Source: Lysobacteraceae bacterium (GTDB lineage Bacteria > Pseudomonadota > Gammaproteobacteria > Xanthomonadales > Xanthomonadaceae). Taken from it: DNA of 27,715 nt. Under the pieces are notes generated by a model that saw nothing but the letters and a program-made list of their open reading frames with translations, did no database searches and was not told the origin of the DNA. Below are positions 24,160 to 27,715 of this stretch, one piece after another; positions within the stretch are counted from its first letter, which is position 1, and each line of letters starts with the position of its first letter. Both the position numbers and the translations under genes were made by a program. The stretch covers positions 1 through 27,715 of the forward strand of contig SEHC01000003.1 in assembly GCA_004173415.1 (NCBI GenBank), given 5' to 3'.

Positions 24160-24442
24160 GCTGGCAGGCAGGAAATCCGCTGGCGGGAGGCTGACTATGC
24201 CAGATGGAAAGGCGGTTTGCTGCATTGCGGCAGGCCGGGCCTTCGCCGGCTGCCGGCAGGCCGTGGCAGGCGGTCGTCGCGAGTCCTGGACCAAGTGCCC
24301 GCAGCCGGTGCGTGGCGCCCCGCAGCCAGCGCCGGCGAGCGGAAGACATACCGCTTCCGGGCCTGCAGGCCGGCAGGGCGGAAGGCCCGGCTCGCCCCCT
24401 CGATGCTGGCCTGGAGCAGAACGCGCGTCGCTTGTGGAAAAA
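24160..24442. other. Upstream region of serA, no gene seen
   Basis: Between the serA start and the 21-bp array. GC-rich, with no credible reading frame by family resemblance, no hairpin with U-run and no clear promoter hexamers. The far end (from about 24422) already shows weak traces of the 21-bp unit. Confidence 0.4.
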
Positions 24443-24757
24443 GCCGCTCGGGAGAAGTGGAAAGGTATTCCGTTGAAGCAAAAAGCGCTTCCGCTGAAGC
24501 AAAATCGCTTCCGTTGGAGCAAAAAGGTCTTCCGCTGGAGCAAAAAGCGCTTCCGCTGGAGCAAAAAAGTCTTCGGTAGAAGCAGAAAGGTTTTGCTTTG
24601 GAGCAAAAAAGCCCTTCGGCAACAGCAAAAAGCCTTTCCCTTGCAGAAGAAAGCCATTCCGCGGGAGCAGAAAGGGGGTCGCCTGGAGCAAACAGGCTTT
24701 CGGTGGAAGCAGGAAGCCCTTCGTCTGGAGCCGCCAGCCCTTCGCCGGCGAAGAAGG
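24443..24757. repeat. Tandem array of about 15 degenerate 21-bp units
   Basis: Fifteen consecutive 21-base units in exact register. The approximate unit is G, C/T, C/G, then CTTCCGCTGGAGCAAAAA. Units at 24485, 24506, 24527 and 24548 are the most alike; those at both ends are degenerate. Because 21 is seven codons, translations give heptads (FRWSKKV on plus, LLQRKTF or FAPAEDL on minus) with few stops in any frame, which makes long spurious reading frames here. The A-runs recur every 21 bp, two helical turns, so the DNA may be bent. It lies between two divergent genes. I do not consider it coding. Confidence 0.85.
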
Positions 24758-24903
24758 CCCTCCGCGTCTGCCGATCGACTCCAGGCCACTGGTTCCCGCC
24801 GTCCACCCCGCAGGTGCGCCTGTCGGCCGCGTCGCGACCGCCCTTCTGGACGCACCACGGCATCGCTGTCACATTGGCGGCCCCCTCATCCGTGCCCCGT
24901 CCC

Positions 24904-26292
24904 ATGTCCGATCCGCGCCTGTCCGACCTGCTGCGAGCCGTGCCGGCCCTGCGCCTGAAGAACGATCCGGCCGACCTGGAGCATTACGGTCGCGACTGGA
25001 CCCGGCGCTGGACGCCGGCGCCGCTGGCGATTGCCTTGCCGGCCACGGTCGAGGAGGTGCAGGCTGTGGTCCGCTGGGCCAGCCGGAACGACGTGGCGTT
25101 GGTGCCCTCCGGCGGCCGCACCGGCCTGTCCGGTGGCGCGGTGGCGGCCAATGGCGAACTGGTCCTGAGCCTGGAGCGCATGAACCGGGTGCTGGACTTC
25201 AATGCGGTGGACCGCACCCTGACCGTGCAGGCGGGCATCGCCCTGGAGGCGGTGCAGAACACGGCCCGCGACAACGGCCTGGCCTATCCGGTCGACTTCG
25301 CCGCCCGCGGGTCCTGCTCGATCGGCGGCAACATCGCCACCAATGCCGGCGGCATCCGCGTGATCCGCTACGGCAATACCCGCGAATGGATCGCCGGCAT
25401 GAAGGTGGTCACCGGCACCGGCGAACTGCTCGACCTCAACCGGGCGCTGGTCAAGAACTCCAGCGGCTACGACCTGCGCCACCTGATGATCGCGTCCGAA
25501 GGCACCCTCGGGATCGTCGTGGAGGCGACCCTGCGGCTGACCGATCCTGCTCCCGCGTCCAACGTGATGCTGCTGGCCTTGCCCTCGTTCGAAGTGCTGA
25601 TGCAGGTGTTCGCGGCATTCCGCGAGCGCCTGCAGCTGCAGGCCTTCGAGTTCTTCACCGACCGCGCCCTGCACCACGTCCTCGCGCATGGCGCGCAGAA
25701 GCCGTTCGAGGAAGTACATCCGTATTACGTGGTCACCGAGTTCGCCTCCGGCGACGAGGCCCAGGAAGCGGCGGCGATGGCGGCGTTCGAGGCATGCATG
25801 GAGAACGGCTGGGTCAGCGACGGCGTGGTCAGCCAGAGCGACGCCCAGGCCGCCCAGCTGTGGCGGCTGCGCGAGGGCATCACCGAGAGCCTGGCGCGCT
25901 ACAAGCCGTACAAGAACGACGTGTCGGTGCGCATCTCGGCGATGCCCGCGTTCCTGGCCGAAACCCAGCAGCTGCTGGGCGAGGCCTATCCGCAGTTCGA
26001 AGTGGTCTGGTTCGGCCATATCGGCGACGGCAACCTGCACATCAACGTGCTGAAACCGGACGGCACGGACGATGCGGACTTCGTCGCCCAGTGCGAGCAG
26101 GTCACACGCCTGCTGGCCGAAGCGCTGCAGCGCCACGAAGGCAGCATTTCCGCCGAACATGGCATCGGCCTGGTCAAGAAAGGCTACCTGCAGAGCACGC
26201 GCAGCGCGGCGGATATCGAGGTGATGCGCGGGATCAAGCGCGTACTGGATCCGAAGGGGATATTGAACCCGGGGAAGCTGTTCGACTTCTGA
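24904..26292 (+). CDS. FAD-linked oxidase, D-2-hydroxyglutarate dehydrogenase-like
   Basis: 462 residues from the ATG at 24904 (no clear ribosome site; the frame is open further upstream into the 21-bp repeats but resemblance to the family starts here). N-terminal FAD-binding-4 domain: PSGGRTGLSGGAV, RGSCSIGGNIATNAGG, IRVIRYGNTREW, VKNSSGYDLRHLMIASEGTLGIV. C-terminal FAD-oxidase_C domain: FEFFTDRALHHVL, LWRLREGITESL, WFGHIGDGNLHINVL, EHGIGLVKKGYL (metal- and substrate-binding His and Glu). Family members oxidise D-2-hydroxyglutarate, D-lactate or glycolate. The serA gene next door favours D-2-hydroxyglutarate dehydrogenase, since SerA makes that compound as it oxidises 3-phosphoglycerate. D-lactate dehydrogenase is the alternative. 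Confidence 0.88.
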   Translation: MSDPRLSDLLRAVPALRLKNDPADLEHYGRDWTRRWTPAPLAIALPATVEEVQAVVRWASRNDVALVPSGGRTGLSGGAVAANGELVLSLERMNRVLDFNAVDRTLTVQAGIALEAVQNTARDNGLAYPVDFAARGSCSIGGNIATNAGGIRVIRYGNTREWIAGMKVVTGTGELLDLNRALVKNSSGYDLRHLMIASEGTLGIVVEATLRLTDPAPASNVMLLALPSFEVLMQVFAAFRERLQLQAFEFFTDRALHHVLAHGAQKPFEEVHPYYVVTEFASGDEAQEAAAMAAFEACMENGWVSDGVVSQSDAQAAQLWRLREGITESLARYKPYKNDVSVRISAMPAFLAETQQLLGEAYPQFEVVWFGHIGDGNLHINVLKPDGTDDADFVAQCEQVTRLLAEALQRHEGSISAEHGIGLVKKGYLQSTRSAADIEVMRGIKRVLDPKGILNPGKLFDF

Positions 26293-26344
26293 ACTGCTGA
26301 GGTCGGGTGACCTGCGCCGTGTCATCCAGAAAAGAGCATTAGCT

Positions 26345-26556
26345 ACAAAAGGTCGTGACCCAAAAAGGTCGCCACCCACAGAAGGTCGGCCCTACAAAAG
26401 GTCGTCACCCACAAAAGGTCGTGACCCACAAAAGGTCGTGACCCACAAAAGGTCGTCACCTGCAAAGGTCGTGACCTAAAAAAGGGCGCCACCCACTAAA
26501 GGTCGTCCCAGAAAAGGTCGTCCCAGAAAAGGTCGTCCCACAAAAGTCGTCATCCC
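26345..26556. repeat. Tandem array of about 13 units of 15-17 bp (ACAAAAGGTCGTGACCC)
   Basis: Units based on ACAAAAGGTCGTGACCC with a G/C switch in the middle (GTGACCC or GTCACCC). The four units from 26394 to 26461 are nearly identical 17-mers; from 26495 the unit shortens to 15 bases (AGAAAAGGTCGTCCC), three times. The last unit ends GTCGTCATCCC and merges into the palindromic element that follows. No unique spacers occur, so it is not CRISPR. It begins 52 bases after the dehydrogenase stop. Confidence 0.85.
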
Positions 26557-26670
26557 GGCGAAAGCCGGGACCCAGCGGTTCGCACGCAAGTCCAGGTGGT
26601 TCCCGGTCTTCGCCCGGATGACGTGTTTCAGTGTTCGGACCGCTGGGTCCCGGCTTTCGCCGGGATGACG
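26548..26670. repeat. Palindromic intergenic element with 32-bp perfect inverted arms
   Basis: The arm starting CGTCATCCCGGCGAAAGCCG (26548-26579) is repeated exactly, inverted, at 26639-26670 (starting ACCGCTGGGTCCCGGCTTTC). Each arm contains its own small hairpin (CCCGGC-GAAA-GCCGGG). A third, degenerate copy (TCCCGGTCTTCGCCCGGATGA) lies between them near 26600-26622. This sequence type, which gives spurious 'VIPAKAG'-like peptides, is widespread in proteobacterial intergenic regions. No transposase is present. Confidence 0.85.
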
Positions 26671-26749
26671 GTCTGTAGATGACTTGCTTCAGATAATGTC
26701 CTGCAGGGCATCCAGAGCAACCCTGCAGAGCATTCACAACGTTTCAGGG

Positions 26750-26794
26750 CATCCAGAGCATCCAGAGCATCCAGAGCATCCAGAGCATCCAGAG
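26750..26794. repeat. Five tandem copies of the 9-mer CATCCAGAG
   Basis: Five exact copies in a row from 26750 to 26794, then a partial CATCC; a further single CATCCAGAG lies at 26709-26717. Looks like a short VNTR created by replication slippage. It is between the palindromic element and the efpL 3' end, with no gene. Confidence 0.85.
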
Positions 26795-26800
26795 CATCCC

Positions 26801-26820
26801 TCCAGAGGCTCGCCTCTGGA
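26801..26820 (-). terminator. Hairpin downstream of efpL
   Basis: TCCAGAGGC (26801-26809) and GCCTCTGGA (26812-26820) form a perfect 9-bp stem with a two-base loop, 46 bases after the efpL stop on the minus strand. No U-run follows, so termination is only possible; it may also be a by-product of the neighbouring CCAGAG repeats. Confidence 0.35.
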
Positions 26821-26866
26821 TGACGCCGTCCATGGCTCCGCTGCGCTCACGCTGCAGGCACGCGCA

Positions 26867-27433
26867 TCAATCCGCGCGACCACCGAACTCGCCCGTGGTC
26901 GTATTCACCAGCACGCGCTCGCCGTTGACGATGTACTCCGGCACCATGATCTCCAGGCCGGTGCTGAGCTTGGCCGGCTTGGGGCGCTTGGTGGCGCTGC
27001 CGCCCTTAAGTTCCGGAGGGGTCTCGACCACTTCCAGGGTCACGTGCTGCGGCAGCTGCAGGGCCACCGGCTGGTCGTCGATGATCTGCACGTAGCTGCC
27101 GGCGAGGCCGTCGGCGATGTAGCCGGCGTCGTCGCCGATCACGTCGGCGTCGAAGGTGTAGGGGGTGTAGTCCTCGTCGTCCAGGAACACGAATGCGTCG
27201 CCGTCCTTGTACGAGAAGGTGGCCATGCGCCGGCTCAGCTCGACTTCCTTCAGCTCATCGTCGCCGCCGACGCTGAGGTCGTACTTGATGCCGCCGGGCA
27301 CGCTGTACAGGGTGAAGCGGAACTTGACGTTGCCGCCGCGGCCCTGTGGCGAGCTGCGCTCGATGTCGCGCACCTGGTAGACGGTGCCGTTGTGGTCGAC
27401 GACGTTGCCTTTCTTGATTTCGTGGGCTTTCAT
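26867..27433 (-). CDS. yeiP: Elongation factor P-like protein (EfpL/YeiP)
   Basis: 188 residues from the ATG at 27433 (MKAHEIKKGNVVDHNG), the usual length; a longer in-frame start at 27541 would add a low-complexity head translated from the pyrimidine-rich leader and is rejected. EF-P-family proteins relieve ribosomes stalled at proline stretches; EfpL is the paralogue that works without the lysine modification of EF-P. The tip of the decoding-side loop reads SSPQGRGGNVKF with R32 at the place where EfpL has Arg. Domain II shows FVFLDDEDYTPYTF, and domain III ends KPAKLSTGLEIMVPEYIVNGE and FGGRAD, the YeiP C-terminus. The Shine-Dalgarno is weak (GGGAT/CCCGG context). Located alone between repeats and an SDR gene 144 bases upstream. 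Confidence 0.93.
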   Translation of the reverse strand: MKAHEIKKGNVVDHNGTVYQVRDIERSSPQGRGGNVKFRFTLYSVPGGIKYDLSVGGDDELKEVELSRRMATFSYKDGDAFVFLDDEDYTPYTFDADVIGDDAGYIADGLAGSYVQIIDDQPVALQLPQHVTLEVVETPPELKGGSATKRPKPAKLSTGLEIMVPEYIVNGERVLVNTTTGEFGGRAD

Positions 27434-27445
27434 TGGGATGCCGGG

Positions 27446-27515
27446 GATAGTGAGGAGTGAGCGGAGAGGAGTGAGGAGTGGAGCGCGGAGAGCGGAGAGG
27501 AATGGGGAGTGAGGA
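27446..27515. repeat. Purine-rich imperfect GGAGTGAG/GGAGAG repeats in the efpL leader
   Basis: About 70 bases almost purely of G and A with T or C interruptions, built from GTGAGGAGTGAG, GCGGAGAG and similar pieces. On the efpL sense strand this is a pyrimidine-rich tract (CTCCTCACTCC) just before the start codon. Similar CTCACTCCTC-like tracts occur in xanthomonad intergenic DNA. May affect mRNA structure or be a neutral slippage tract. Confidence 0.65.
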
Positions 27516-27577
27516 GAAAGCTGCGCATGAAAGGCGTTCACCGCTGCGCTTCACCCTTTGCCATCGACCTTGACCGG

Positions 27578-27715
27578 TTATTTCGGCGCCAGCCGCACCG
27601 CGCCATCCAGGCGGATGGTTTCGCCGTTGAGGTAGCGGTTCTGCAGGATGAAGGCGACGGTATCGGCGAACTCCTCCGGCCTGCCGAGGCGGGCGGGGAA
27701 GGGGATCGAGGCGCC
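27578..27715 (-). CDS. Short-chain dehydrogenase/reductase, C-terminal part (truncated by window edge)
   Basis: The last 45 codons plus TAA (27578-27580) are present; the frame is open to the window end. The translation includes SIPFPARLGRPEEFADTVAF, ILQNRYLNGETIRLDG and AVRLAPK, matching the end of classical SDR proteins of the 3-hydroxyacyl-CoA dehydrogenase type II (HSD10-like) group, where RLGxPEE(F/Y) and LNGExIRLDGAxRxxP are typical. The NAD site and the catalytic Ser-Tyr-Lys lie outside the window. It precedes efpL on the same strand with 144 bases between. The exact substrate cannot be told; a fatty-acid or branched-chain hydroxyacyl-CoA is probable. Confidence 0.85.
   Translation of the reverse strand, partial: GASIPFPARLGRPEEFADTVAFILQNRYLNGETIRLDGAVRLAPK

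Noticed and set aside
24598..24903. N-terminal extension of the FAD oxidase into the 21-bp repeat
   Set aside because: The frame is open back to a TTG at 24598, but the extension is repeat-derived and unlike any family member; the ATG at 24904 gives the normal length.
24077..24958. Possible repeat protein with FRWSKKV heptads
   Set aside because: Any 21-bp repeat without stops makes heptads in all frames; no consistent start, ribosome site or codon bias supports coding.
26345..26794. CRISPR array
   Set aside because: Units are contiguous with no unique spacers of uniform length, and no cas genes are near.

Overview
The window reads as a chromosomal segment of a GC-rich gammaproteobacterium, most likely Xanthomonadaceae/Lysobacteraceae (Lysobacter, Pseudoxanthomonas or Luteimonas type). 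The reasons are the codon usage, a TrpR-like (YerC/HisR-type) regulator heading a compact hisGDCBHAFI operon with bifunctional HisB and HisIE, an EfpL-type translation factor, and GTAGGAGC-type and 'CATCCCGGCGAAAGCCGGGA'-type intergenic repeats. Genus cannot be fixed from the sequence alone. I see no phage, transposase, CRISPR array or RNA gene.

Layout. 1-2264: the 3' end of hisS, then a histidine ammonia-lyase-like gene with an unusual internal insertion. 2337-5436 (minus): a 7TM-DISM diguanylate cyclase followed by a secreted M19 dipeptidase. 5598-13050 (plus): a perfect operator-like palindrome, hisR, and all eight his genes, mostly with 1-11 base overlaps, which together cover the whole route from PRPP/ATP to histidine. 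13051-13431: a gene-free gap. 13432-15021: an exported metallophosphoesterase. 15043-17067: two divergent paralogous JmjC/cupin-like 2-oxoglutarate oxygenases. 17131-17701: a frameshifted YdeI/OmpD-associated gene. 17698-20591 (minus): mtnB-mtnD-mtnC, three steps of methionine salvage, followed by a DMT-family exporter that is probably co-transcribed. 20623-20653: a strong terminator that isolates this operon from the amino-acid permease gene at 20673-22217. 22374-22937: a Nudix hydrolase.

22997-26292: serA (minus) and a D-2-hydroxyglutarate dehydrogenase-like gene (plus) diverge from a 744-base region that carries about 15 copies of a 21-bp tandem repeat. These enzymes are known to be metabolically coupled, because SerA can make D-2-hydroxyglutarate that the second enzyme removes. 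As given, serA carries an apparent 79-nt deletion that puts its ACT-domain part out of frame.

26293-26866 is a repeat-dense gap: a 15-17-bp tandem array running into a palindromic element with 32-bp perfect inverted arms, then a 9-bp tandem repeat and a hairpin. It is followed by efpL/yeiP (minus), whose leader is a long pyrimidine-rich tract, and the 3' end of an SDR dehydrogenase (minus).

No clearly new multi-gene system is evident. The most unusual items are the lyase insertion, the broken serA, the 21-bp array, the divergent JmjC pair, and the transporter attached to the methionine-salvage operon.
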